This document shows positions 51,584 to 60,850 of a stretch of 64,000 nucleotides of DNA, one piece after another (positions within the stretch are counted from its first letter, which is position 1; each line of letters begins with the position of its first letter). The stretch comes from Brevundimonas sp. (GTDB lineage: Bacteria; Pseudomonadota; Alphaproteobacteria; Caulobacterales; Caulobacteraceae): NCBI RefSeq assembly GCF_013912065.1, contig NZ_JACESA010000007.1, forward strand, positions 62,001 through 126,000, read 5' to 3'. The notes beneath the pieces were generated by a model, which was not told the origin of the DNA, did no database searches, and worked only from the letters and a program-made list of their open reading frames with translations. The translations under genes were made by a program, and so were the position numbers.

Positions 51584-52420
51584 ATGACGCAGCCTCACGT
51601 GATCGTCCTCGGCAACGAGAAAGGCGGGGCGGGCAAATCCACCCTGGCGATCCATATCGTCACCGGCCTGCTGCATGCGGGCCGCACCGTCGCGATCATC
51701 GATCTGGACCTGCGCCAGCGGTCGATGCAGCGGTTCTTCACCAACCGGCTGACCTGGCTGGCGGCGAACCAGCAGCAACTGCCCCAGCCCTTCATGCCCG
51801 ACATGGGCGACGGCAAGGCCCTGGCCAAGGCCGGGGTGGACGAGCAGATCGCCGTCTTCGACCGCGCCTTCAACGAGGCCGTGTCGGCCGGCGTGGACGC
51901 CATCCTGATCGACACCCCCGGCGGCGACACGGCCGTGTCGGCCGCGGCCCATGCGCGGGCCGACCAGATTGTCACCCCGATGAACGACAGTTTCGTCGAC
52001 TTCGACCTGCTGGGCGAGGTCGATCCGGTGTCGCTGGAACTGCTGAAACCCTCGATCTATTCCGAGAGCGTCTGGGAGGCCCGCAAGCTTCGGGCGATCA
52101 GCCAGGGCCGCCATGCGACCATCGACTGGCTGGTCGTCACCAATCGCCTGGCCGTAGCCGAGGCGCGCAACCGCAAACGGCTGGAAGAGCGGATGAACAA
52201 GCTGGCCAAACGGGTCGGCTTCCGCGTTGGGCCGGGCCTGCGCGACCGGGTCATCTATCGCGAACTCTTCCCCTTCGGCCTGACGGTCGCCGACCTGTCC
52301 AACGAGGTGCGGCCGGTGGCGGTGTCGCTGGCCCACGTCGCGGCGCGCCAGGAACTGCGCAATCTGATGAAGGCCATGGGTCTGGAACAGGCGCTGAGCC
52401 CTCTGGACGTGGCGGCCTGA
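51584..52420 (+). CDS. mipZ: Division-plane positioning ATPase MipZ
   Basis: 278-residue ParA/MinD-type ATPase. The deviant Walker A is VLGNEKGGAGKSTLAIH (about 8-24), switch I IIDLDLRQRSMQRFF and Walker B/switch II ILIDTPGGDTAVSAAAH are visible. MipZ binds ParB at origin-proximal sites and forms a bipolar gradient that inhibits FtsZ polymerisation except at mid-cell. Length and motifs match Caulobacter MipZ. Followed 16 bases later by a J-domain protein. Confidence 0.96.
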   Translation: MTQPHVIVLGNEKGGAGKSTLAIHIVTGLLHAGRTVAIIDLDLRQRSMQRFFTNRLTWLAANQQQLPQPFMPDMGDGKALAKAGVDEQIAVFDRAFNEAVSAGVDAILIDTPGGDTAVSAAAHARADQIVTPMNDSFVDFDLLGEVDPVSLELLKPSIYSESVWEARKLRAISQGRHATIDWLVVTNRLAVAEARNRKRLEERMNKLAKRVGFRVGPGLRDRVIYRELFPFGLTVADLSNEVRPVAVSLAHVAARQELRNLMKAMGLEQALSPLDVAA

Positions 52421-52436
52421 AAGGCCGGATGAGGCC

Positions 52437-52865
52437 ATGATCCTGATCTGGCTGGCGCTGGCGGCGATCGCCGTCTGGGCGCTCGTGCGGCTGGGCCGTC
52501 AGACCGAGCGGCGAGGGCGAGCCCACTGGCGCGTCACCGCGACCCTGCTGGGATCGGTGCTGTTGGCCGGGGGCGCGCTGTCGGCGTTTCGGGGCGCCTG
52601 GCTCTGGGCTGCGGTGCTCGCGGCGGCGGGACTTTATCTGGCCTGGTCCTCTCGCATGCGACAGGTTGTCCGATCCGAACCGATCAGCGAGGCCGACGCC
52701 CGCGCCGTCCTGGGCGTCGGCCCCGGCGCGACCGAAGCCGAGATCCGCGCCGCCTGGAAGAAGGCGATGGGGCGGGCGCATCCCGACACGGGGGGCACAG
52801 AAGGGCTTGCGACCCGGGTCAATGCGGCCCGCGACCGACTGTTGAGGAAGACCGGACGCGACTGA
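52437..52865 (+). CDS. Membrane J-domain protein (Pam18/TIM14-like layout)
   Basis: 142 residues: two N-terminal hydrophobic segments (about 1-16 and 33-61), then a C-terminal J-domain (about 82-140) with the HPD motif in MGRAHPDTGGTEG, and AWKKAMGRAHPD around it. A membrane anchor before the J-domain is the layout of mitochondrial Pam18 and bacterial DjlC-like proteins. It should stimulate a DnaK/Hsp70 at the inner membrane. Likely in one transcript with mipZ. Confidence 0.85.
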   Translation: MILIWLALAAIAVWALVRLGRQTERRGRAHWRVTATLLGSVLLAGGALSAFRGAWLWAAVLAAAGLYLAWSSRMRQVVRSEPISEADARAVLGVGPGATEAEIRAAWKKAMGRAHPDTGGTEGLATRVNAARDRLLRKTGRD

Positions 52866-53000
52866 GCCCGTTGGGCCGAGACGGGCCATGGCGCCAGGAC
52901 CTCGCCTGGAGCGTAAACAAGGTTGAGCCGCCCTGTCGCGGCCTTGATCCGGCCCAAAAAGACGTGCGGTATTGCAGGGCTTGAAGCCTGAAATTCTCGG

Positions 53001-54407
53001 ATGAAGATGAAGACCCGACCGATCGTGCTCGCCGCCGCCCTGGCCCTGTCGGCCTGCGGCAATCCCACCAATTCCAAGGCCCAGGAGGGCGAGTTCGCCC
53101 AGCCGACGCGGACCGCCCCCGCCGACGCGGCGGGGATGAAGTCCAGCTTCGCCCCGGTGGTCCGTTCGGCCGCCCCGGCCGTGGTCAATATCTCGGCTCG
53201 CAGCGTGCAGCGGGTCCAGGTGGACCCCTTCTTCCAGTTCTTCGGCGGCGGCATCCCCCAGGCGCGGGTGGCTGAATCGGTCGGATCGGGCGTCATCGTC
53301 CGTTCGGACGGGATCGTCGTGACGAACAACCACGTCATCGACGGCGCCCAGCAGATCAAGGTCGTGCTGAACGACCGGCGCGAGTTCCCCGCCACCGTCA
53401 TTCTGGCCGACGCGCGCAGCGACATCGCCGTGCTACGGCTCGAGAACGTCAGCGACCGTCTGCCGGTCCTCGCCATCGACGATCAGGAAGAACAGCAGGT
53501 CGGGGATCTGGTCCTGGCCATCGGCAATCCGTTCGGCGTGGGCCAGACGGTGACAAACGGCATCATCTCGGCCCTGAACCGGACCGAGACCGGCATTTCC
53601 GACAGCGGCTCCTTCATCCAGACCGACGCGGCCATCAACCCCGGCAATTCCGGCGGGGCGCTGGTCGACATGGACGGCGACCTGATCGGCATCAACACCG
53701 CCATCTTCTCGCGGTCCGGCTCCTCGGCTGGGGTCGGGTTCGCCGTGCCGGCCATCATGGTCAAGCGCGTGGTGGAATCGGCCCTGGGCGGCGCCAAGAC
53801 CGTGGTCCGGCCCTGGCTGGGCGTGAAGGGCGACACCGTCACCGGCGAGATCGCCGGCAGCCTGGGCCTGTCCCGACCCCAGGGGCTGGTGGTCACGGAC
53901 GTCTATGCCGACGGTCCGGCCGCCCGCGCGGGCATTCGCCAGGGCGACGTCATCACCGCCGTCGACGGGCAGGAGATCAACGACCAGGGCGGGCTGAACT
54001 ATCGCGTCGGGTCAAGAAATCCGAACGATCAGGTCCAGGTCGCCATCCTGCGCGACGGCCGGCCGGAGACATTGAATGCTCGGGTCCAGACCCTGCCCGG
54101 CGACGCCGATCCGGATCAGGGCGTCCTGATCCAGTCTGGTCCTTTCGCCGGCGCCGAGGTCGTGGCCCTGAATCCGGCCCTGGCCGACCGGCTGGGGGGC
54201 GACCCGTTCGCGACCGGCGTCATCGTCACCGGAGTATCGGGGCGCGGCTATGCCGCCCGTGCCGGTTTCCGCCAGAACGATCTGATCGTCAGCATCAACG
54301 GCCGCCCCATGGCCACCGGGCGCGATGTCGAGGCCGCCGGCGCGCGCGGCCCCTGGGAGGTGGTCGTCAATCGCGGCGGACGTCAGATCCGGGGCGTGCT
54401 CAGATAG
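53001..54407 (+). CDS. degP: DegP/HtrA-type serine protease, lipoprotein form
   Basis: 468 residues. Signal sequence MKMKTRPIVLAAALALSACG carries a lipobox, suggesting lipid anchoring. The trypsin-like domain has the triad in NNHVIDG (His), DARSDIAVLRL (Asp) and NPGNSGGAL (Ser). Two PDZ domains follow (about 275-370 and 385-465), as in DegP. Envelope protein quality control is expected. LspA of this window would process it if the lipobox is used. Confidence 0.93.
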   Translation: MKMKTRPIVLAAALALSACGNPTNSKAQEGEFAQPTRTAPADAAGMKSSFAPVVRSAAPAVVNISARSVQRVQVDPFFQFFGGGIPQARVAESVGSGVIVRSDGIVVTNNHVIDGAQQIKVVLNDRREFPATVILADARSDIAVLRLENVSDRLPVLAIDDQEEQQVGDLVLAIGNPFGVGQTVTNGIISALNRTETGISDSGSFIQTDAAINPGNSGGALVDMDGDLIGINTAIFSRSGSSAGVGFAVPAIMVKRVVESALGGAKTVVRPWLGVKGDTVTGEIAGSLGLSRPQGLVVTDVYADGPAARAGIRQGDVITAVDGQEINDQGGLNYRVGSRNPNDQVQVAILRDGRPETLNARVQTLPGDADPDQGVLIQSGPFAGAEVVALNPALADRLGGDPFATGVIVTGVSGRGYAARAGFRQNDLIVSINGRPMATGRDVEAAGARGPWEVVVNRGGRQIRGVLR

Positions 54408-54416
54408 GAGCGGACC

Positions 54417-54839
54417 TCAGCCCTTGATCGGTCCGCCGATGGACCAGGTGTGTCCGAAGGGATCGCGCAGGACGCCGTAGCGGTCGCCCCAGAACTGGTC
54501 CGCCATGTCCATCACAGGCTCGGCGCCGCCCACGGTCATCGCGCGGGTCCACCAGGCGTCGGGGTCCACGACTTGCAGGTGCAGGGTGACGCCGGCGGGG
54601 CGGACGTCCTGACTACCGGTGTATTCGGGGAATTCGTCGTTCAGCATGACGCTGGCGCCGTTGATCTTCAGGTGGGCGTGCATCACCCGCTCGCCGTCGT
54701 CGGCCAGACGGCGGTCCAGCACCTCAGCCCCGAAGGCGATGATGTAGAAATCGATCGCCGCCGAGGCTCCGCGCGACGGAATGGTCAGGTGCGGCGTCAC
54801 GCCGGTGTTCGGGCCTTGGTCGGGATGGGCGTCGGTCAT
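54417..54839 (-). CDS. VOC-family (PhnB/glyoxalase-like) protein
   Basis: 140 residues with two betaalphabetabetabeta modules: MTDAHPDQGPNTGVTPHLTIPSRGASAAIDFYIIAFGAEVLDR and the later DRYGVLRDPFGHTWSIGGP. The PhnB-type vicinal-oxygen-chelate family includes glyoxalases and resistance enzymes; the metal ligands are not certain. Cytoplasmic, function unknown. Convergent with degP with a nine-base gap. Confidence 0.88.
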   Translation of the reverse strand: MTDAHPDQGPNTGVTPHLTIPSRGASAAIDFYIIAFGAEVLDRRLADDGERVMHAHLKINGASVMLNDEFPEYTGSQDVRPAGVTLHLQVVDPDAWWTRAMTVGGAEPVMDMADQFWGDRYGVLRDPFGHTWSIGGPIKG

Positions 54840-54912
54840 GATCGATCTCTATGGCTGAAGCCCATACTAACGGATGAAAACCGCTTTAGGCACGACTACA
54901 TAGGTCGCAATC

Positions 54913-56226
54913 ATGAGTGATCTGTTCGAAGCCTCCGGCATATTGCCCCCCGACGCCCCCCTGGCGGACCGTTTGCGCCCGCGCACGCTGGACCAGGTGG
55001 TGGGCCAGGACCATCTGCTGGGGGCCGGCGGGCCGATCCGGCGGATGATCGAGGCCGGGCGGCTGGGCTCGATGATCCTGTGGGGCCCACCCGGCACCGG
55101 CAAGACCACCATCGCCCGGCTGCTGGCCCAGGCGGCCGGCTATGAGTATCAGGCGATCAGCGCCGTCTTCTCAGGCGTGGCCGACCTGAAGAAGGCGTTC
55201 GAGGCGGCGCGGATGCGGCGGGCGGCGGGTCAGAGCACCCTGCTGTTCGTCGACGAGATTCATCGCTTCAACCGCGCCCAGCAGGACGGTTTCCTGCCCT
55301 TCGTCGAGGCGGGGGTCGTCACCCTGGTCGGGGCCACGACCGAGAATCCCAGTTTCGAGCTGAACGGGGCGCTGCTGTCGCGGTCGCAGGTCTATGTTCT
55401 GAAGCGGCTGGACGACGCGGCGCTGGATCAATTGTTGATCCGGGCCGAGGCTCATATGGAGCAAACCCTGCCGCTGACGCCCGAGGCGCGGCAGGCGATG
55501 CTGGCCCTGGCGGACGGCGACGGCCGTTATCTGCTGACCATGTCCGAAGTGCTGTTCGACCTTCCGGATGGCGAACTTCTGGACGTTCAGGGGCTGGCCG
55601 GGGTGCTGCAACGCCGGGCTCCCGCCTATGACAAGAGCAGAGAAGAACACTACAATCTCATATCCGCCCTACATAAATCCGTTCGGGGATCGGACCCGGA
55701 CGCGGCCCTGTACTGGCTGGCGCGGATGCTGAAAGGGGGCGAGGACCCGCTCTATCTGGCGCGGCGGATCGTGCGGATGGCGGTTGAGGACATCGGCGAG
55801 GCGGACCCGCTGTCGATCCTGGTCGCCAACGCCGCCAAGGACACATACGATTTCCTGGGCAGTCCCGAGGGCGAACTGGCCCTGGCCCAGGCCGTGGTGC
55901 ATCTGGCGACGGCGCCCAAGTCTGTGGGGGTGTACGAAGCCTTCAACGCGGCCAAAAAGGCGGCCTATGAGACCGGCTCGCTGATGCCGCCCGCCCATAT
56001 TCGCAACGCGCCCACGAAGCTGATGAAACAACTGGGCTACGGCAAGGGCTACCAGTACGACCCGGATACGCCCGAAGGCTTCTCCGGCGCGAACTTCTTC
56101 CCCGACGAGATGGAGCGCCGCACCTTCTACCAACCCAAGGGCGAGGGGCACGAGGAGAAGGTCAAGGCGCGGCTGGAGCGGTGGGCCGAGATGCGGGCGC
56201 GGATGCAGGTCGAGGGCGGCGACTGA
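54913..56226 (+). CDS. rarA: Replication-associated recombination protein A (MgsA)
   Basis: 437-residue AAA+ ATPase of the RarA/MgsA/WRNIP1 family that acts at stalled replication forks. [21 protein letters not shown] opens the protein, Walker A is [12 protein letters not shown], Walker [12 protein letters not shown], sensor 1 [20 protein letters not shown]-terminal [40 protein letters not shown] is typical. Length normal. Confidence 0.96.
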   Translation: MSDLFEASGILPPDAPLADRLRPRTLDQVVGQDHLLGAGGPIRRMIEAGRLGSMILWGPPGTGKTTIARLLAQAAGYEYQAISAVFSGVADLKKAFEAARMRRAAGQSTLLFVDEIHRFNRAQQDGFLPFVEAGVVTLVGATTENPSFELNGALLSRSQVYVLKRLDDAALDQLLIRAEAHMEQTLPLTPEARQAMLALADGDGRYLLTMSEVLFDLPDGELLDVQGLAGVLQRRAPAYDKSREEHYNLISALHKSVRGSDPDAALYWLARMLKGGEDPLYLARRIVRMAVEDIGEADPLSILVANAAKDTYDFLGSPEGELALAQAVVHLATAPKSVGVYEAFNAAKKAAYETGSLMPPAHIRNAPTKLMKQLGYGKGYQYDPDTPEGFSGANFFPDEMERRTFYQPKGEGHEEKVKARLERWAEMRARMQVEGGD

Positions 56227-56299
56227 CTGAACGGCGTTCATTGTGGGGTGGGGGGAACGGGCCTAGTCTCCGCCAATCCGAAATCCTTGGGAGGGGACG

Positions 56300-56740
56300 A
56301 TGATCGAGACTGTGAAGACGCCGTGGCACCTGTGGCTGGTCGGCGTGCTGTCGCTACTTTGGAACGGCTTCGGCGCGTTTGACTTCATCCAGACCACGAC
56401 GCGCGGCGAAGCCTATATGCGCGAGATGGGCTTCGGTCCTGAGATGATCGCCTATTACAACGCCATGCCAAGCTGGATGTACGGGCCGTGGATTCTCGGC
56501 GTCTGGGGCGCGGTGATCGGTTCGATCCTGCTGCTGGTTCGAAGCCGCTGGGCGGTGACCGCCTTCGCCGCCTCGCTGCTGGGGGCGGCGGTCAGCCTGA
56601 TCTATTCGAAACTGATCGATCCGCCGCCGGTGTCGCCCGAAATGGCGGCCATGGCCGTGATGCCCTGGGTCATCCTGCTGATCGCCGCCTTCCTGGCCTG
56701 GTACGCCTGGTTCATGGCCAAGCGGGGCGTGCTGCGCTGA
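56300..56740 (+). CDS. Hypothetical four-helix membrane protein
   Basis: 146 residues with about four membrane segments (about 10-28, 56-75, 82-103, 116-140). MIETVKTPWHLWLVGVLSLLWNGFGAFDFIQTTTRGEAYM resembles a group of uncharacterised proteobacterial membrane proteins, sometimes described as sugar-transporter-like by annotation programs. GGGAGGGG-type ribosome-binding site precedes the ATG. Function unknown. Confidence 0.8.
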   Translation: MIETVKTPWHLWLVGVLSLLWNGFGAFDFIQTTTRGEAYMREMGFGPEMIAYYNAMPSWMYGPWILGVWGAVIGSILLLVRSRWAVTAFAASLLGAAVSLIYSKLIDPPPVSPEMAAMAVMPWVILLIAAFLAWYAWFMAKRGVLR

Positions 56741-56782
56741 TTTCCGGCTGACCGGGGCGGCGGGCGAGGTTAGAAGCGGCGG

Positions 56783-57508
56783 ATGACCACCCGCCAGCCC
56801 GTCGTCCTGTCCGAGGACGAGATCGCCGCCGTCCGTTCGTGGGTGATCCACGAGGACGCCCATGTCATCGCCTTTTCCAAGCCGTCCGGCCTGTCCAGCC
56901 AGGGCGGGCGGATCAAGGCCCATACGCTGGACGACCTGCTGTGGGCCTTCGCCCGGTCGAACGGCAAGCGGCCGGAGCTGGTGCATAGGCTGGACCGCGA
57001 CACCTCGGGGGTGATCCTGGCCGCCAAGACCAAGCCGGCGGCGGGCTTCCTGGGCAAGGCGCTGCAGATGCGGCGGTTCCGGAAACAGTATCTGGCCCTG
57101 CTGTCGGCGGCGCCCGAGCCGGCGTCGGGGACCATCGACGCTCCGCTGCGGCGCGAGGAGATCGGGCGCGAATCCTATATGCGGGTCGTGGCCTTCGACG
57201 CGCCGGGCGCGCAGGGTTCGCAGAGCCGCTATCGGACCCTGGCGTCCGGGCCGGAAGGGGCGGTGGTCGAGCTGGAGCCCCTGACGGGGCGGATGCACCA
57301 GTTGCGGGTCCACATGGCCCATCTGGGGCGGCCTCTGATCGGCGACGTGCGGTATGGCGGAGCCCTGACCACGCCTGTCGGACCGGCGCCGCGTCTGATG
57401 CTTCATGCCGCCAAGCTGAGCTTTCCCCACCCCGAGGGCGGAACCACGACGATCGAGGCGGCGCCGCCCGAGGACTTCGCCAAATTGCGCCAGGCCCTCG
57501 GCCTTTAG
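56783..57508 (+). CDS. RluA-family pseudouridine synthase
   Basis: 241 residues without an S4 domain. The catalytic motif is HRLDRDTSGVILAAKT (Asp71 nucleophile). Also present: IAFSKPSGLSSQGG, KQYLALL, LTGRMHQLRVHMAHLG and PLIGDVRYGG. Isomerises uridine in rRNA or tRNA; the target cannot be deduced. RluA-type short form. Confidence 0.92.
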   Translation: MTTRQPVVLSEDEIAAVRSWVIHEDAHVIAFSKPSGLSSQGGRIKAHTLDDLLWAFARSNGKRPELVHRLDRDTSGVILAAKTKPAAGFLGKALQMRRFRKQYLALLSAAPEPASGTIDAPLRREEIGRESYMRVVAFDAPGAQGSQSRYRTLASGPEGAVVELEPLTGRMHQLRVHMAHLGRPLIGDVRYGGALTTPVGPAPRLMLHAAKLSFPHPEGGTTTIEAAPPEDFAKLRQALGL

Positions 57509-57580
57509 GGGGCCTAGGCCAGGTCTGGACGGAACGGCCGGGGCGGAGCAACGCTATGCTCCATAAAGGGAGACATCGTC

Positions 57581-58069
57581 ATGAAACGCCTCGTCCTTCT
57601 CGGTCTCGCCGCCACGGCCCTGTCCTTGAGCGCCTGCGCCAGCCTGGCGCCCTATGGCGCGCAGCGGGCGCCGGGCGGACAGGGCTATTCCGAGCAGAGG
57701 ATCGAATCCAACCGCTATCGCGTGACCTATAACGGCGTCGGGGCTCCGGGCGCCGTGGCGGATTTCGCCCTGCTGCGGGCTGCCGATCTGACGACCGAAC
57801 AGGGCTATGACTGGTTCGAAGTGACCCAGAGCTGGACCGACGGGCGGCCTGGCGGCGCGGGCGGAGTGCGGCCCAGCGTCTCGATCGGCGGCGGCTCCAG
57901 CCGCTACGGCGGCTATTCGGCCTCGGGCGTCGGCGTCGGTCTTGGCTTGAACTTCAGCGGGCCGAGCCCGACCTCGACCTCGCTGGAAGTGGTCCTGGGG
58001 CGCGGTCAGAAACCCGACCGGCCCTACGCCTATGACGCCCGGGCGGTCCAGGCCTCCATCCCGCGCTGA
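57581..58069 (+). CDS. CC0125/CC1285-family lipoprotein
   Basis: 162 residues: lipoprotein signal MKRLVLLGLAATALSLSACASLAPYG (lipobox LSAC), then the conserved GYSEQRIESNRYRVTYNG and LLRAADLTTEQGYDWFEV segments typical of the Caulobacterales CC0125/CC1285 lipoprotein family. A Gly/Ser-rich stretch follows (about 95-130). Envelope-located, function unknown. Preceded by GGGAGA ribosome-binding site. The next gene converges with no gap. Confidence 0.88.
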   Translation: MKRLVLLGLAATALSLSACASLAPYGAQRAPGGQGYSEQRIESNRYRVTYNGVGAPGAVADFALLRAADLTTEQGYDWFEVTQSWTDGRPGGAGGVRPSVSIGGGSSRYGGYSASGVGVGLGLNFSGPSPTSTSLEVVLGRGQKPDRPYAYDARAVQASIPR

Positions 58070-59278
58070 TCAGCGTCCGCGCGTCAGGGCGCGGTATTCG
58101 ACCAGCCGTTCCTTGTCGCGGCGCACCTGGTCGCCGACGGTATTGTCCACGTCCAGAGAAGCGTAGCGAACCCAGCTGTCGGCGCCGAGCTTCTCCTGAA
58201 TGGCGTCGGTCGGCGTCTGCCAGCGGAAATAGGACACCCAAGTCACCCCGCCGGCCAGGATGACGGCGACGATCTGCAGGATGCGGAAGCCGATCTCGTT
58301 GGCGGCCGGGGCGGGCCAGAAGGCGAAGAAGATCACCCAGACGAACAGCACCAGCGGCGTCGTGATCCGTCCGAACCAGCGCATCCAGTAGCGTTCGCGG
58401 CGCACACGCCACAGCTCCATCTGGATGAACTTCTCCAGATATTCCATCCGGGCGCCGATCCACATGACCAGGCGGGTCAGATAGAGGGCGCGCTGGCCCC
58501 AGGCCTTGCCGTCCATCTGGTAGGTGGTCTCGGCCTGGTCCGACAGGGCGCGGGCGTTGGTGAACAGGTTCTGCAGCTCACGGGTCCGCTGCACGATCTC
58601 GCGCGACAACTCGTAGGAGTCGTTTTCCAGCCGGAACCGGTACTGGATGAACAGGATGGCCGAGACGCCGTAGAAAAGGCCGGCCGCAGCCAACATGCTC
58701 AACACGGCCAGGCCCAGGCCGGCCGGTTGACCGCCCCCCCAATCGGCGAACAGGGTGGGCCCCATCTCGGCCAGGACGGCGAAGCCGATCAGCGCCAGCA
58801 CCTGGGTCAGCCGCTTGACGCCGACATGGACGCACAGGGCGCTGAAAATGCGCCGGCCATAGGCGTGCACCCGGCCCCGGATGTCGCGATCGGCGCTGAA
58901 CCGCTCCTCGATCTGGCGTGCGAACAGGACGTGGAAACGATCGGGCTTTTTCTCGTCTTCCCAGAACGGGAAGATATCGAGCGGCTGGTTGAAATACTCA
59001 TCGATATTGGCGGAGATCCGCGCGATCGACGCCTCGTCCAGGGTGAAATAGTCGCTTTCCTGGATCGGGCGCAGCACCCCGTCGTCGGAGACGGCGGGGG
59101 TCTCTACCGGAGTCGGGTTCGGCGGCGGCGCGCGGGGCGTCTCCGACGCCATGACGGGCGCCATCACCGGAGTCATGAGGGGGGCCTCGGCGACAGGTTC
59201 CGGCGCGGGTTCCGCAGCGGGCTGCGGCGACGTCATCGTCGGCGCGACCACTGGGCTGTGGCTGTCATCTTGCGACAT
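58070..59278 (-). CDS. Hypothetical membrane protein with Pro-rich N-terminus
   Basis: About 402 residues from the ATG at 59278 (MSQDDSHSPVVAPTMTSPQP). Residues 1-70 are Pro/Ala/Val-rich and disordered. The rest has about four membrane helices in two pairs (about 160-210 and 320-365) separated by a helical region with VQRTRELQNLFTNARALSDQAETTYQ. No family recognised. It is on the opposite strand to crcB; the frame extends under crcB but that part is a shadow. Confidence 0.72.
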   Translation of the reverse strand: MSQDDSHSPVVAPTMTSPQPAAEPAPEPVAEAPLMTPVMAPVMASETPRAPPPNPTPVETPAVSDDGVLRPIQESDYFTLDEASIARISANIDEYFNQPLDIFPFWEDEKKPDRFHVLFARQIEERFSADRDIRGRVHAYGRRIFSALCVHVGVKRLTQVLALIGFAVLAEMGPTLFADWGGGQPAGLGLAVLSMLAAAGLFYGVSAILFIQYRFRLENDSYELSREIVQRTRELQNLFTNARALSDQAETTYQMDGKAWGQRALYLTRLVMWIGARMEYLEKFIQMELWRVRRERYWMRWFGRITTPLVLFVWVIFFAFWPAPAANEIGFRILQIVAVILAGGVTWVSYFRWQTPTDAIQEKLGADSWVRYASLDVDNTVGDQVRRDKERLVEYRALTRGR

Positions 59279-59420
59279 GGCGTGGCTTTCCCGACCGGCT
59301 GACGGCTGTTGTTGGATATCGCTGTTAACCCTACCACGGGCAAGTGAAGTTTCGGTCAGACGGGTGCGAATGGTCTCGATGCTTCGCTTTCGGCGCCGGC
59401 GGCGTATATAGCGCCGGATC

Positions 59421-59816
59421 ATGACACGGTTTCTTCTCGTCGCCGCCGGCGGAGCCCTGGGCTCCATGGCCCGGTTCGGCCTCGGCCTTCTGGCCGCCCG
59501 ACTAGCGCCGAACGCCTCTTGGCCTTTGGGGACTTTCTCGGCCAACGGCCTGGGCGGTCTGGCCATGGGCTTGCTGGTCGGATGGCTGGCCTTCCGGGGC
59601 GGGGCGCATCAGGAATCCATTCGCCTGTTCGCGGCCGTAGGCCTGCTGGGCGGGTTCACCACCTTCTCCTCCTATTCGCTGGAGGCGGTGATGATGATCG
59701 AACGGCGCGACTATGCGCTCGCCGCGACCTATGTGGTCGGTTCGGTGGTCCTGGCCGTCGTCGCCCTTTTCATCGGCCTGGCCATCGCCCGCCGCGCCTT
59801 CGGAGCCCCCCTTTGA
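59421..59816 (+). CDS. crcB: Fluoride ion channel CrcB/Fluc
   Basis: 131 residues, four membrane helices. GGALGSMARFGLGLLAARL, TFSANGLGGLAMGLLVGWL and GLLGGFTTFSSYSLEAVMMI match Fluc, the dimeric fluoride exporter. The stop overlaps the TTG start of the following pseudouridine synthase. No fluoride riboswitch was recognisable in front. Confidence 0.95.
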   Translation: MTRFLLVAAGGALGSMARFGLGLLAARLAPNASWPLGTFSANGLGGLAMGLLVGWLAFRGGAHQESIRLFAAVGLLGGFTTFSSYSLEAVMMIERRDYALAATYVVGSVVLAVVALFIGLAIARRAFGAPL

Positions 59817-60850
59817 CCGATCAGCCGTCCAGCCCCGACACTTCCGGCGATGCGCCCAAGCGTGAAGTCCTGACCATCTATGTGGCCGAGGACGAGGACG
59901 GCATCCGCCTGGACCGCTGGTTCCGCCGGCGTTGGCCGCATCTGTCGAACATCCAGGTGCAGAAGATGGCCCGCAGCGGCCAGATCCGCGTCGACGGCGC
60001 CCGGATCAAGCCCGAGGGCCGGCTGACCGCCGGCGCCGCCGTGCGCGTGCCGCCGATCCCCGAGGACACCTCGCGCCAGGCCGGGGACGTCCACACCCTG
60101 TCGGAACGCGACATCGCCTTCGCCAAGTCGTTGGTCCTGTACGAAGACGACATGGTCATCGCCATCAACAAACCGCACGGCCTGGCCGTCCAGGGCGGCA
60201 CCAAGACCAGCCGTCACGTCGACCGTCTGCTGTCGGCCTGGGGCGAGGGGCTGGAGCGGCCGCGCCTGGTCCACCGGCTGGACCGCGACACCTCGGGCGT
60301 CCTGCTGCTGGGCAAAGGCCCCGAGGCGGCCAAGCGGCTGGCCGGCGCCTTCGCGCGACGTCAGGCCAAGAAGACCTATTGGGCCATCGTCATCGGCAAT
60401 CCGAAACCCTATTCGGGCCAGATCGACATGCCGCTGAAGAAGACCGGCATCAACGACTTCGAGATGATGCGCCCGGCCGAGCGCAAGGATCCGAAGGCCG
60501 AGCCGGCCGAGACGGCCTTCAGCACCGTTTCGCGCGCCTCGCACCGGGCCGCCTGGATGGCTCTGCGGCCCTTCACCGGCCGGACCCACCAGCTGCGCGC
60601 CCATATGGCCGGGATCGGGCATCCGATCCTGGGCGATCCCAAATACGGCGACGAGAAATCCAAGGAACTGTCTGGCCCGCTGAAGCTCCAGCTCCACGCC
60701 CGCAGCATCGAACTGGATCACCCGCGCGGCGGCGTGCTGAAGGTCACCGCCCCCCTGAGCCCCGAAATGAAAGCCGGCTTCGCCCACTTCGGCTTCTCCG
60801 AGGACGAGGCCGAGGACGATCCCTTCCTGGGCGTGAAGAGGATAAGATGA
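59813..60850 (+). CDS. RluC/RluD-type pseudouridine synthase
   Basis: 345 residues started from a TTG at 59813 that overlaps the crcB stop by four bases (TTGA), indicating translational coupling. An S4 RNA-binding domain (about 25-90, IRLDRWFRRRWPHLSNIQVQKMARSGQIRVDG) precedes the catalytic domain with HRLDRDTSGVLLLGK and LRPFTGRTHQLRAHMAGIGHPILGDPKYG. RluC (23S rRNA 955/2504/2580) is the most likely group. Followed by ATP12 with an ATGA overlap. Confidence 0.9.
   Translation: MTDQPSSPDTSGDAPKREVLTIYVAEDEDGIRLDRWFRRRWPHLSNIQVQKMARSGQIRVDGARIKPEGRLTAGAAVRVPPIPEDTSRQAGDVHTLSERDIAFAKSLVLYEDDMVIAINKPHGLAVQGGTKTSRHVDRLLSAWGEGLERPRLVHRLDRDTSGVLLLGKGPEAAKRLAGAFARRQAKKTYWAIVIGNPKPYSGQIDMPLKKTGINDFEMMRPAERKDPKAEPAETAFSTVSRASHRAAWMALRPFTGRTHQLRAHMAGIGHPILGDPKYGDEKSKELSGPLKLQLHARSIELDHPRGGVLKVTAPLSPEMKAGFAHFGFSEDEAEDDPFLGVKRIR

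Noticed and set aside
50695-51585. Apparent 297-codon N-terminal extension of PanC
   Set aside because: It runs antisense to the SPOR lipoprotein and lacks conserved sequence; PanC normally begins close to the ATG at 50694.
59341-59420. Possible fluoride riboswitch before crcB
   Set aside because: The short leader does not show the conserved pseudoknot and GATGG-type sequence elements of the crcB motif.
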